From Paeniroseomonas aquatica (lineage in GTDB: Bacteria; Pseudomonadota; Alphaproteobacteria; Acetobacterales; Acetobacteraceae), in contig NZ_JAUFPN010000150.1 of the NCBI RefSeq assembly GCF_030409335.1, positions 24,281-88,280 on the forward strand: 64,000 bases of DNA, in the 5' to 3' direction. A model generated the notes under the pieces. It searched no databases. It was not told the DNA's origin and saw only the letters and a program-made list of their open reading frames with translations. The position numbers were made by a program, and so were the translations under genes. Of this stretch, positions 35,151 through 43,322 are shown in pieces; the stretch's first letter is position 1, and every line of letters starts with the position of its first letter.

Positions 35151-36209
35151 ATGTCCGGCCAGACCGCCAATCCGACTCAGAAACCGATCCTGCGGGCCCT
35201 GGCCGGGGAGGCGGTATGGCCGCCGCCGATGTGGCTCATGCGCCAGGCCGGGCGCTACCTGCCGGAGTACCGGGAGGTCCGGGCCCAGGCCGGCGGCTTC
35301 ATCGCCCTCGTCACCGCGCCCGAGATGGCGGCCGAGGTGACCCTGCAGCCGATCCGCCGCTACGGCATGGACGGCGCCATCCTCTTCTCCGACATCCTGA
35401 TGGTGCCCTGGGCCATGGGCCAGCCGCTGCGCTTCGCCGAGGGCGAAGGGCCGGTGCTGGAGCCGGTGCGGGACGCGGCGGCGATCGGCCGGCTCGATCC
35501 CTCGGTCTGTGCCGCCAATGCGGCGCCGATCATGGAGACGGTGCGGCTGGTGCGGGCGGCGCTCGATGCCGATTCGCCGAAGACCACGCTGATCGGCTTC
35601 GCCGGCAGCCCCTTCACCGTCGCCTGCTACATGGTGGAGGGCCATGGCAGCCGGGACTTCGCCGCGGCCCGGGGCATGGCCTACGAGGATCCCGCGCTGT
35701 TCGGCAAGCTGATCCGCACCCTGGTCGAGGCCAGCACCGACTACCTGCTGGCCCAGGCCGAGGCCGGGGCCGAGGTGCTGATGCTCTTCGACAGCTGGGC
35801 CGGGCTGCTGGCCCCAAGCCAGTTCCGCCGCTGGGTGATCGAGCCGACCGCCGCCCTGGTGCGGGCGATCCGCAAGCGCCAGCCGGACATCCCGATCATC
35901 GGCTTCCCGCGGCTCGCCGGGCCGATGCTGGCGGAATACGCCCAGCGGACCGGGGTGCAGTGCTGCGCCATCGACACCAGCATGGACCTGCGCTGGGCCG
36001 CCTCGGCGGTGCCGGAGGGGATGGCGCTGCAGGGCAACCTCGACCCGCTGTCGCTGGTCGCCGGCGGGGCGGCGCTGGAGGCGGAGGCGCGGTCGATCCT
36101 CGGGGCGATGCGGGGGAGGCCCTTCATCTTCAACCTGGGGCATGGAATCGAGAAGGTGACCTCCCCCGACAATGTCTCGGCCCTGGTGCGGCTGGTGCGG
36201 ACAGGCTAA
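35151..36209 (+). CDS. hemE: Uroporphyrinogen decarboxylase
   Basis: A 352-residue enzyme converting uroporphyrinogen III to coproporphyrinogen III in haem synthesis. The N-terminal signature RQAGRYLPEYR lies at 31-41, ILFSDILMVPWAMGQ carries the catalytic Asp, and GFAGSPFTVACYMVEG, LMLFDSWAGLL, and NLGHGIEKVTSPDNV are all canonical. It starts directly right of the origin spacer, with GAGGGAGAG as ribosome site. It heads a plus-strand haem group with hemH; hemJ is further down. The first codons contain another GANTC site (35174). Confidence 0.95.
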   Translation: MSGQTANPTQKPILRALAGEAVWPPPMWLMRQAGRYLPEYREVRAQAGGFIALVTAPEMAAEVTLQPIRRYGMDGAILFSDILMVPWAMGQPLRFAEGEGPVLEPVRDAAAIGRLDPSVCAANAAPIMETVRLVRAALDADSPKTTLIGFAGSPFTVACYMVEGHGSRDFAAARGMAYEDPALFGKLIRTLVEASTDYLLAQAEAGAEVLMLFDSWAGLLAPSQFRRWVIEPTAALVRAIRKRQPDIPIIGFPRLAGPMLAEYAQRTGVQCCAIDTSMDLRWAASAVPEGMALQGNLDPLSLVAGGAALEAEARSILGAMRGRPFIFNLGHGIEKVTSPDNVSALVRLVRTG

Positions 36210-36288
36210 CCCCCGCTGCATCCGAAGGACGGCTTGATCCGCTGCGACGCGGCCAAATCTGCGGTACCGATGGGCCGAGGGAATTTCG

Positions 36289-37365
36289 ATGCAGCGGGTT
36301 GCGGTGGTGTTGTTCAACCTCGGGGGGCCGGATGCGCCGGAAAGCGTCCGGCCGTTCCTGGAGAACCTGTTCACCGACCCCGCCATCCTGCGGGTGCCCG
36401 GCTTCATCCGGCCCTGGCTGGGCAGGTTCATCGCCAAGCGGCGGACCAAGGCGGCCAGTGAGAATTACGCCATCATCGGCGGCCGGTCGCCGCTGCTGGA
36501 GCTGACCGAGGAGCAGGGCCGCAACCTCGAGGCCGCGCTCAACCAGTCGGGCCAGGCCGAGTACCGCTGCTTCACCGCCATGCGCTACTGGCACCCGATG
36601 AGCGATGCCGCCGCCCGGGCGGTGCAGGCCTGGGAGCCGGACAGCGTGCTGCTGCTGCCGCTCTATCCGCAGTACTCCACCACCACCACCGGCAGCAGCG
36701 TGGCGGCCTGGGACCAGGCCGCGGCCCAGGCCGGGCTGCGGGTGCCGACCACGACGCTCTGCTGCTACCACTCCGACCCGGCCTTCGCCGCGGCGACCGC
36801 GGCCGAGGTCCAGGCGGCCTACGGGCGGGCCAGGGCGGCCTTGCCGGCCGAGGTGAGGCTGCGGGTGCTGTTCTCGGCGCATGGCCTGCCCGAGAGCATC
36901 GTGAAGCGCGGCGACCCCTATCAGTGGCAGGTGGAGCAGACGGTGGCCGCGGTGGTCGGCGCCCTGACCATCCCCGGGCTGGACCACGTGGTCTGCTACC
37001 AGTCGCGGGTGACGCCGCAGAAGTGGATCGGGCCGAGCACCGAGGCCGAGCTCGAGCGGGCCGGGCACGACAAGGTGGCGGTGCTGGTCTGCCCGATCGC
37101 CTTCGTCTCCGAGCATTCGGAGACCCTGGTCGAGCTGGACGTCGAATACCGCGAGGAAGCCGAACGCCTGGGCGTGCCGGGGTATTTCCGGGTGCCGGCG
37201 CAGAACAGCGACCCCGGCTTCATCGCCGCGCTGCGCGACCTGGTGCTGCGGACCGTGGCCGGCAGCCGGCGGCTGTGCAGCTTCGCGGGCGGCCGGCAGT
37301 GCCCGAAGCCCTTCGGCGACTGCCCGCATGCCAAGGCCCCGGCCCGCAGCAAGGAAATGGCCTGA
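36289..37365 (+). CDS. hemH: Ferrochelatase
   Basis: A 358-residue ferrochelatase inserting Fe2+ into protoporphyrin IX at the inner membrane. VVLFNLGGPDAPESVRPFLENLF opens the protein. YPQYSTTTTGSS and VLFSAHGLPESIVKRGDPY with the metal-binding His near residue 199 are diagnostic, and the conserved glutamate is in CPIAFVSEHSETLVELDVEY. The C-terminus has closely spaced cysteines (LCSFAGGRQCPKPFGDC), which may bind a [2Fe-2S] cluster as reported for some bacterial ferrochelatases (inference). A phosphatase gene overlaps the stop. Confidence 0.95.
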   Translation: MQRVAVVLFNLGGPDAPESVRPFLENLFTDPAILRVPGFIRPWLGRFIAKRRTKAASENYAIIGGRSPLLELTEEQGRNLEAALNQSGQAEYRCFTAMRYWHPMSDAAARAVQAWEPDSVLLLPLYPQYSTTTTGSSVAAWDQAAAQAGLRVPTTTLCCYHSDPAFAAATAAEVQAAYGRARAALPAEVRLRVLFSAHGLPESIVKRGDPYQWQVEQTVAAVVGALTIPGLDHVVCYQSRVTPQKWIGPSTEAELERAGHDKVAVLVCPIAFVSEHSETLVELDVEYREEAERLGVPGYFRVPAQNSDPGFIAALRDLVLRTVAGSRRLCSFAGGRQCPKPFGDCPHAKAPARSKEMA

Positions 37366-38027
37366 TGCCGCCCGTGACGCGCCCGGACGCGGTGCTGTTC
37401 GACTGCGACGGGGTGCTGGCCGACAGCGAGGGGCTGGTGAACCGCATGGTGGCGCTGGACCTGACCGCGCGGGGCTGGCCGCTGACCCCGGCGCAGGCGC
37501 GGGAGACCTTCCTCGGCATGGCCCTGCCGGACATGATGCCGATGATCCGCGCCCGCTGCGGCACCCTGCCCGCGGATTGGGGCCAGGCGCTGTCGCGCCG
37601 GATCGCCCAGGCCCTGCACGACGAGGTCGAGGCGATCCCCGGCGCGGTGGCGGTGCTGCGGGCGGTGGCGGCGGCGGGCATCCCGCTGGCGGTCGCCTCC
37701 AATTCCACCCGGGGCGAATTGCGGGCCAAGCTGGCGCGGCTGGACCTGGCGAACTTCTTCGGCGATCGGGTCTTCACCTACGAGGACGTGCCGCGGCCCA
37801 AGCCGGCGCCGGACATGTACCTGGCGGCGGCGGCGGCCTGCGGCGCGGCGCCCGGGGCCTGCGTGGTGGTCGAGGACAGCCTGCTCGGGGCCCGGGCCGG
37901 GATCGCCGCCGGGTGCCGGGTGATGGGCTTCGCGCAGGAGACGGATGCGCGGGTGCTGGCCGCGGTGGGGGCGGTGCCCTTCGCCACCATGGCGGAGCTG
38001 CCGGCCCTGCTGGGGATTCTGGATTGA
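37365..38027 (+). CDS. HAD-superfamily hydrolase (phosphoglycolate phosphatase-like)
   Basis: A 220-residue HAD phosphatase. Motif I is DCDGVLADSE (13-22), motif II VASNST (about 106-111), the Lys motif RPKPAPDMYL and the terminal VVVEDSLLGARAGIAAG. A helical cap domain (about 28-90) is the usual type for small phosphatases such as beta-phosphoglucomutase/GPH. Substrate is not clear. The ATG overlaps the hemH stop by one base, so it is translated from the haem transcript. It could remove a phosphorylated by-product of that pathway, but there is no direct evidence. Confidence 0.85.
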   Translation: MPPVTRPDAVLFDCDGVLADSEGLVNRMVALDLTARGWPLTPAQARETFLGMALPDMMPMIRARCGTLPADWGQALSRRIAQALHDEVEAIPGAVAVLRAVAAAGIPLAVASNSTRGELRAKLARLDLANFFGDRVFTYEDVPRPKPAPDMYLAAAAACGAAPGACVVVEDSLLGARAGIAAGCRVMGFAQETDARVLAAVGAVPFATMAELPALLGILD

Positions 38028-38038
38028 GGAGCGGGGCC

Positions 38039-38635
38039 ATGCGGGTCGGGCGCGGAATGCTGGTGGCTGTCGTGGCGCTGGGGCTGATGGCGGCCGGGGA
38101 GAAGCCGGGGGCGCCGCCCGAGGCGGAGCTGATGGAGCCGGGCGGCCGGGCCGGCTGGGTGGCGGATCCGGCCAGCGGCTGCTGGCTCTGGGCCGGCGGC
38201 ATCGAGCCGGGGGCGACCGAGGTCGTCGCGGCCTGGAACGGCAAGTGCCCGGAGGGGCCCGGCGAGGGCACGGGGCGCGCCCTGGTCACCTGGCGCAGCC
38301 GCGGCGAGGTCCGGCGGATGGACTACCTGGGCGACCTCGTCCGCGGCAAGAACGAGGGCCGCGGCAAGCTCGTCATCTCCGAGGGCGACCAGGTGGTGAG
38401 CGAGGAGGAGGGCCTGTTCCAGGACGACCGGCTGGTCGATGGCCGCATGGCGCTGCCGCGGCTGCGGCTGGAATACGAGGGCAAGCTGCGGGGCGGGCAT
38501 CCGCAGGGGCCGGGGCGGCTGTCGGTCCAGGGCCGGGTCTTCGAGGGCGACTGGGTCAACGGCTGCCTGCAGCAGGGCGACGGCTGGGTCGCCTTCACCC
38601 GCCCGGTCGAGAGCTGCGCCGGGCAGGACACCTGA
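38039..38635 (+). CDS. MORN-repeat-like exported protein
   Basis: A 198-residue protein beginning with a signal-like hydrophobic stretch (MLVAVVALGLMAAGEKPG). Short Gly-rich strands follow, such as LRLEYEGKLRGGHPQGPGRLS and VFEGDWVNGCLQQGDGW, which resemble MORN repeats (YEGxWxxGxxxGxG). Two cysteine pairs (GCWLW, NGKCPEG, NGCLQQG, ESCAGQ) suggest disulfides. The role is unknown. It lies between the HAD gene and hemJ on the plus strand with short spacing, so it belongs to the same transcript group. Confidence 0.7.
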   Translation: MRVGRGMLVAVVALGLMAAGEKPGAPPEAELMEPGGRAGWVADPASGCWLWAGGIEPGATEVVAAWNGKCPEGPGEGTGRALVTWRSRGEVRRMDYLGDLVRGKNEGRGKLVISEGDQVVSEEEGLFQDDRLVDGRMALPRLRLEYEGKLRGGHPQGPGRLSVQGRVFEGDWVNGCLQQGDGWVAFTRPVESCAGQDT

Positions 38636-38638
38636 GCG

Positions 38639-39091
38639 GTGACGCTGGATGCCCTGGCGGTTGCCTATCCCTGGACCAAGGCCTTCCACCTGATCGCGGT
38701 CATCGCCTGGATGGCGGGGCTGTTCTACCTGCCGCGGCTCTTCGTCTATCACCACCAGGTCGCGGCGGGCGGCGCCGAGAGCGAGCTGTTCAAGGTGATG
38801 GAGCGGCGGCTGCTGCGGGCCATCATGAACCCGGCCATGATCGTCGCCTGGCTGCTGGGGCTGACCCTGGTGCTGACGCCGGGGGCGGTCGACTGGCAGG
38901 GCGGCTGGTGGCACCTGAAGCTGCTGTCGGTGGTGCTGATGACCGCCTTCCACATGCACCTGGCCCGCGCCCGCAAGGGCTTCCTGGCCGATGGCCGGCC
39001 GGGCACCGAGCGCTACTGGCGGGCGATGAACGAGGTGCCGACGCTGCTGATGATCGTCATCGTGGTGATGGTGATCGTGAAGCCCTTCTGA
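38639..39091 (+). CDS. hemJ: Protoporphyrinogen IX oxidase HemJ
   Basis: A 150-residue integral membrane protein with four spans, starting at a GTG. The sequence TKAFHLIAVIAWMAGLFYLPRLFVYH contains the conserved His (H17) and FYLPRLFVYHH segment of HemJ, and FHMHLARARKGFL and EVPTLLMIVIVVMVIVKPF close the protein. HemJ oxidises protoporphyrinogen IX to protoporphyrin IX in bacteria that lack HemG and HemY. Its presence after hemE and hemH gives three late haem-pathway steps in one region, with coproporphyrinogen oxidase elsewhere. Confidence 0.92.
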   Translation: MTLDALAVAYPWTKAFHLIAVIAWMAGLFYLPRLFVYHHQVAAGGAESELFKVMERRLLRAIMNPAMIVAWLLGLTLVLTPGAVDWQGGWWHLKLLSVVLMTAFHMHLARARKGFLADGRPGTERYWRAMNEVPTLLMIVIVVMVIVKPF

Positions 39092-39393
39092 CCCCGCCGG
39101 GCGGAAGATGCGGATTTTCATTGACCGCGAAGCAATAGACCGTCATGTGGCAAGTTGACGGCTGGCGGTCCGATCCCTAGGGTTGCACCGCCTCTCTCGG
39201 GGTGGCCAGCGCCTCACGCTAGGCTGCCTCCCTCCCTTATCCTTCCTGGGACATCGCCGGCCACTGGCCCCGGCCCGTTTGCGGGTCGTGTTCGTGGCGC
39301 AGGCGGAAGGGCCGGTTGAAAGGCGCAGCCTGCTGCGCAAACCCGGCCTCCATTGGGACCGTCCTGTCCCCTCGCATCCGGACGCACCGCGCC
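39092..39393 (+). promoter_or_regulatory. Long leader/promoter region of rho
   Basis: The 302-bp gap before rho has no gene. A weak promoter-like pair TTGACG (39155-39160) and TAGGGT (39178-39183), 17 bp apart, begins it. A pyrimidine-rich, G-poor stretch CTGCCTCCCTCCCTTATCC (39224-39242) follows, which resembles a Rho-utilisation site. GGCCGG (39310-39315) pairs with CCGGCC (39343-39348) around an inner stem GCGCAG/CTGCGC (39323-39338), 46 nt before the ATG. Rho genes often control themselves by termination in such leaders; that this happens here is inference. Confidence 0.5.
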
Positions 39394-40668
39394 ATGCATC
39401 TATCCGAATTGAAGGCCAAGAGCCCCGCCGACCTCCTCTCCTTCGCCGAGGAGTTGCAGATCGAGAACGCATCCAGCCTGCGCAAGCAGGACATGATGTT
39501 CGCGATCCTCAAGCAGCTGGCGGAAAACGACCAGGCGATCTTCGGCGAAGGCACGCTCGAGATCCTGCCGGACGGCTTCGGCTTCCTGCGCAGCCCGCAG
39601 GCCAACTTCCTGCCCGGGCCGGACGACATCTACATCAGCCCCGCCCAGGTGCGGCGCTTCGGCCTCCGCACCGGCGACACGGTCGAGGGCCAGATCCGCG
39701 CCCCGAAGGATGGCGAGCGCTACTTCGCCCTGCTGAAGGTGAACGCCATCAACTTCGAGCCGCCGGAGGCGCTGCGCCACCGGATCAACTTCGACAACCT
39801 CACGCCGCTCTATCCGAACCGTCGCCTGAAGATGGAGAACGCGGAGGCGGAGGCGGTCGGCAAGGGCCCGACCAAGGACTACACCCACCGCATCATCGAC
39901 CTGATCGCGCCGATCGGCATGGGCCAGCGCGCCCTCGTCGTGGCGCCGCCGCGCACCGGCAAGACGGTCATGCTGCAGAACATCGCCAAGTCGATCACCG
40001 CCAACCACCCGGAAGTCTTCCTGATGGTGCTGCTGATCGACGAGCGGCCGGAGGAGGTCACCGACATGGCCCGCACCGTGCGCGGCGAGGTGGTCGCCTC
40101 CACCTTCGACGAGCCGGCGACGCGGCACGTGCAGGTGACCGAGATGGTGCTCGAGAAGGCCAAGCGGCTGGTCGAGCACAAACGGGACGTGGTGATCCTG
40201 CTGGACAGCATCACCCGCCTCGGCCGCGCCTACAACTCGGTGGTGCCGAGCAGCGGCAAGGTCCTGACCGGCGGCGTCGACGCCAACGCCCTGCAGCGGC
40301 CGAAGCGCTTCTTCGGCGCGGCGCGGAACATCGAGGAGGGCGGCTCGCTGACCATCATCGCCACGGCGCTGATCGACACCGGCAGCCGCATGGACGAGGT
40401 GATCTTCGAGGAGTTCAAGGGCACCGGCAACTCCGAGATCATCCTGGACCGCAAGCTGTCCGACAAGCGCACCTTCCCGGCGATCGACATCACCAAGTCG
40501 GGCACCCGCAAGGAGGAACTGCTGGTCGACCGGCCGACGCTGGCCAAGATGTGGGTTCTGCGACGGATCCTGAACCCGATGGGCACCCAGGATTCCATGG
40601 AGTTCCTGCTGGACAAGCTGAAGTACAGCAAGACCAACCAGGACTTCTTCGACGCGATGAATACCTGA
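39394..40668 (+). CDS. rho: Transcription termination factor Rho
   Basis: A 424-residue hexameric RNA-dependent ATPase. [21 protein letters not shown] begins the protein; a cold-shock-like RNA-binding domain (about 50-120) contains DGFGFLRSP and GERYFALL. The Walker A motif is APPRTGKT (184-191), [14 protein letters not shown] gives Walker B, and [33 protein letters not shown] is the catalytic core. The start at 39394 matches the family N-terminus; longer frames are spurious. Terminates many transcripts; a GC hairpin follows its own stop. Intact and full-length. Confidence 0.95.
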   Translation: MHLSELKAKSPADLLSFAEELQIENASSLRKQDMMFAILKQLAENDQAIFGEGTLEILPDGFGFLRSPQANFLPGPDDIYISPAQVRRFGLRTGDTVEGQIRAPKDGERYFALLKVNAINFEPPEALRHRINFDNLTPLYPNRRLKMENAEAEAVGKGPTKDYTHRIIDLIAPIGMGQRALVVAPPRTGKTVMLQNIAKSITANHPEVFLMVLLIDERPEEVTDMARTVRGEVVASTFDEPATRHVQVTEMVLEKAKRLVEHKRDVVILLDSITRLGRAYNSVVPSSGKVLTGGVDANALQRPKRFFGAARNIEEGGSLTIIATALIDTGSRMDEVIFEEFKGTGNSEIILDRKLSDKRTFPAIDITKSGTRKEELLVDRPTLAKMWVLRRILNPMGTQDSMEFLLDKLKYSKTNQDFFDAMNT

Positions 40669-40677
40669 GGGTACCGA

Positions 40678-40698
40678 GGGGGGCGAAAGCCCCCCTTT
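40678..40698 (+). terminator. Intrinsic terminator after rho
   Basis: GGGGGGC (40678-40684), a GAAA tetraloop and GCCCCCC (40689-40695) form a perfect 7-bp GC stem, followed by TTT. It starts 10 bp after the rho stop. The T-run is short, but the stem and tetraloop are strong. Confidence 0.75.
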
Positions 40699-40734
40699 CC
40701 ATGTCCGCTCCCCACCGTCCCCCAAGGAGACCGA

Positions 40735-41310
40735 ATGGACCAGGAGGAGGCCCCGCTCGCCCGCACCCTGCGGGCCGCGCATTTCGCCGCGACCGTCCAT
40801 GCCACCCACCGCCGCAAGGGCGCCGCGGCCGAGCCCTACGTGAACCACGTGCTGGAGGTGGCGGAAATCCTGGCGGCGCACGGCGCCCCGCTGGTCGCCG
40901 TCATCGCCGGGCTGCTGCACGACACGGTCGAGGACAGCGACGCCGACCCGGTGCCGGTGACCCTGGCCGCGCTGGAGGCGGCCTTCGGGGCGGAGGTGGC
41001 GGCGGTGGTCGCCGAGGTCTCGGACGACAAATCCCTGCCGAAGGAGGTCCGCAAGGGCCTGCAGGTGCGCCACGCCGCCGGGGCCTCGGCCGCGGCGAAG
41101 CAGGTGAAGCTGGCGGACAAGATCTCCAACCTGCGGACCATCGTCGCCAGCCCGCCAGCCGGCTGGAACCATGCCCGGCGGCTGGAATACGTCGGCTGGG
41201 CCGGCCGCGTGGCGGCGGGGGCGAAGGGGGTCAACCCGCGGCTGGATGCGGCCTTCGACGCCACCTACCGGGGGGCCGTGGCGCGGCTGGCGGGCGAGGA
41301 TGCGGGGTGA
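40735..41310 (+). CDS. HD-type small alarmone hydrolase (MESH1/SAH-like)
   Basis: A 191-residue HD hydrolase resembling the hydrolase half of RelA/SpoT. PYVNHVLEVAEIL gives the first His (H38), GLLHDTVEDSD carries the HD pair and ED (62-67), and KLADKISNLRTI is the fourth motif (KxADKxxNL). Stand-alone enzymes of this form cleave (p)ppGpp or NADPH (MESH1). The small size and single domain exclude a synthetase. Its position directly downstream of rho is unusual; the rho terminator separates them, so it may have its own weak promoter. Confidence 0.82.
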   Translation: MDQEEAPLARTLRAAHFAATVHATHRRKGAAAEPYVNHVLEVAEILAAHGAPLVAVIAGLLHDTVEDSDADPVPVTLAALEAAFGAEVAAVVAEVSDDKSLPKEVRKGLQVRHAAGASAAAKQVKLADKISNLRTIVASPPAGWNHARRLEYVGWAGRVAAGAKGVNPRLDAAFDATYRGAVARLAGEDAG

Positions 41311-41314
41311 ACCC

Positions 41315-41396
41315 GGGACGCTGGCCGGCTTGGGGGGGGATTGCCCTCGGCCGCGAGGAGAGGGGGGTACGGCCTCGGGTGCGCAGCCAGCGTCCC
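41315..41396. repeat. 11-bp inverted repeat enclosing a 60-bp GC-rich loop
   Basis: GGGACGCTGGC (41315-41325) is the exact reverse complement of GCCAGCGTCCC (41386-41396). Inside is a second stem CCTCG-GCCG-CGAGG (41345-41358). The structure starts 5 bp after the alarmone hydrolase stop. It may be a structured transcript end, an untranslated RNA element or a remnant inverted repeat. No protein is visible in 41311-41580, which also holds a short direct repeat (CTCCGGGCCCT around 41507-41530). Confidence 0.5.
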
Positions 41397-41580
41397 GTCG
41401 GATGATGATGGCACAATCCGCCGCGCGGTGGGAGCGCGAAGGCAGGGCCTCTGGTGATGGCTGCCAGAACTTGGGCGCGGATGCGGCCATCCGGCCCCTG
41501 CCGCTCCGGGCCCTTCCACTCCGGGCCCTGGCCAGCCCGGCCGGGTGGCGGCATGGTGGGCCGGCATGCAGGGAGCCACC

Positions 41581-42579
41581 ATGTCCGAGCCACGCTTCGC
41601 CAGCCGCCGCCTGATCCTCGGGACCGCTATGGGCGCGACCCTGGGCGCATCCCTGGGCACGACCCTGGCCGCGCCGGCCCTGGCCCAGGGCGCCTTCCCG
41701 AACCGGCCGGTGTCGATGATCATCCCCTTTCCCCCCGGCGGCACCACGGACGTGACCCTGAGGGCCCTGGCCGAGGGCGCCGCGCGGCGGCTCTCGCAGC
41801 AGGTGGTGGTGGACAACCGGCCGGGGGCGGCGAATACCCTCGGCGCCGCCATGGTGGCCCGGGCCCGGCCCGACGGCTACCTGCTGACCCAGCTGCCGGC
41901 CTCGGCCATCCGGGTGCAGCTGCTGCAGAAGCTGGCCTACGACACCCTGCGGGACTTCACCCCGGTGCTCTGCGTGACCGGCTACAGCTACGTCACCATC
42001 GCCAAGGGCGGCCGCTTCCCCGGCGGTTGGGCGGATTTCGTCGCCGAGGCGCGCCGGCGGCCGGGCGAGCTCTCCTACGGATCGACCGGGGTGAACGGCA
42101 CGCCGCACGTGACCATGGCGGAGCTGGCGGCCAAGGAAGGCATCAACATCATCCACGTGCCCTTCCGTGGCGATGCGGACGGGTCCCAGGCCCTGCTCGG
42201 CGGGCATATCGACGTCATGGCCGGCGGGTCCGGCCTGGCGACGCTGGTGGATGGCGGCGCGGCGCAGTTCATGCACGTCTGGAACGCCGAGCGGCTGGCG
42301 CGCTGGCCGCAGGCGCCGACGCTGAAGGAGCTCGGCTACGACATGGTGGTGACGACGCCCTTCGGGCTGGTGGCGCCGGCCGGGGTGGACCCGGGCGTCA
42401 CCCGGGTGCTGCACGACGCCTTCGCCGCCTCGGCCCGGTCCGGGGAGTTCAAGGCGGTGCTGGCGCGCTACGACATGCCCGACGAATACCGCAACAGCGC
42501 CGACTACGGCACGCTGCTGCGGGAGACGGTGGCGCGGGAGGAAGCGCTGATCCGCCGGCTGAACCTGACGGCCGGCTGA
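41581..42579 (+). CDS. Bug/TctC-family exported solute-binding protein
   Basis: A 332-residue Bug protein. The signal is twin-arginine-like (SRRLILGTAMGA, cleavage near ALAQ, residue 36) and the mature N-terminus FPNRPVSMIIPFPPGGTTDVT is diagnostic. RPDGYLLTQLPASAIR, VPFRGDADGSQALLGGHIDVMAGG and LVAPAGVDPGVTRVLHDAF also fit. It binds a small carboxylate-like molecule in the periplasm, ligand unknown. The start was placed at 41581, where the signal begins. The stop overlaps a GNAT gene by one base. No TctAB genes are nearby. Confidence 0.9.
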   Translation: MSEPRFASRRLILGTAMGATLGASLGTTLAAPALAQGAFPNRPVSMIIPFPPGGTTDVTLRALAEGAARRLSQQVVVDNRPGAANTLGAAMVARARPDGYLLTQLPASAIRVQLLQKLAYDTLRDFTPVLCVTGYSYVTIAKGGRFPGGWADFVAEARRRPGELSYGSTGVNGTPHVTMAELAAKEGINIIHVPFRGDADGSQALLGGHIDVMAGGSGLATLVDGGAAQFMHVWNAERLARWPQAPTLKELGYDMVVTTPFGLVAPAGVDPGVTRVLHDAFAASARSGEFKAVLARYDMPDEYRNSADYGTLLRETVAREEALIRRLNLTAG

Positions 42580-43322
42580 TGCTGGCGGAGGTCGTCGCGC
42601 TCGAGCGCGCCTGCCTGACGGCGCTGCCGGCGCCGCGGCACGGCTTCGACGGGCCCTTCGTGCTGAAGGCCTTCCTCGGCGGCACCGGGCGGGCCAATGC
42701 GGTCTGCTCGACCGACCCGGCGCCGGACCCGGAGCTGCCGGCGCGGGTCGCCCGGATTGAGGCCTGCTACGCCCGCCTGGGCCTGCCCTGCCGCTTCCGG
42801 CTGACGCCGCTCGACCCGCCGGGGCTGGAAGCCCTGCTGCGGGAGCGCGGCTATGCCGACGGCGAGGAGACCATCGTCCATGCCGGCCCGGCCCGGCCGG
42901 TGGCGGATCCGGCGGTGCGGGTGCTGGCGGGGCCGGAGCCGGCCTGGATGGCCGTGGTGGCGACCGCCGAGTACCAGACCGCGGCACGGCGGGCGGAGAA
43001 GCTGCAGGGCCCCGCGCTGCTCGCGGCGCCGGCCGCCTGGCTGCTGCTGCAGGAGGATGGGGCGGATGCCGCCTGTCTTTTCGCCGTGGCCGATGGCCGG
43101 CACTGCGGCATCTTCGACCTGGCGACCCGGCCGGAATTCCGCCGCCGGGGCCTCGGGGAGCGGCTGATCCGGGCGGCGATGCACTGGGCGGCCGGGCTCG
43201 GCGCGACCACGGCCTGGGCCCAGGTGGCGACCACCAATGCCGCCTCGCTGGCGCTGCAGCGGCGGGTCGGGCTGCGGGAGGTCTATCGCTACCGCTACCT
43301 GATCCGGCCGGGCACGCCCTAA
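42579..43322 (+). CDS. GNAT-family N-acetyltransferase, two-domain form
   Basis: A 247-residue protein with a degenerate N-terminal half (VVALERACLTALPAPRHGFDGPFVL) and a C-terminal GNAT core. The acetyl-CoA motif LATRPEFRRRGLGERLIRAAM lies near residue 190 and LALQRRVGLREVYRYRYLIRP closes the fold. Substrate unknown. Its ATG overlaps the Bug protein stop. The 3' end overlaps the convergent LysR gene by 4 bp. The same pattern of a GNAT next to an unrelated enzyme is seen at 24.5 kb. Confidence 0.82.
   Translation: MLAEVVALERACLTALPAPRHGFDGPFVLKAFLGGTGRANAVCSTDPAPDPELPARVARIEACYARLGLPCRFRLTPLDPPGLEALLRERGYADGEETIVHAGPARPVADPAVRVLAGPEPAWMAVVATAEYQTAARRAEKLQGPALLAAPAAWLLLQEDGADAACLFAVADGRHCGIFDLATRPEFRRRGLGERLIRAAMHWAAGLGATTAWAQVATTNAASLALQRRVGLREVYRYRYLIRPGTP

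Noticed and set aside
41505..41535. A short direct repeat (CTCCGGGCCCT) before the Bug gene as an attachment site
   Set aside because: The repeat is GC-rich and short, and no integrase or mobile gene is nearby.
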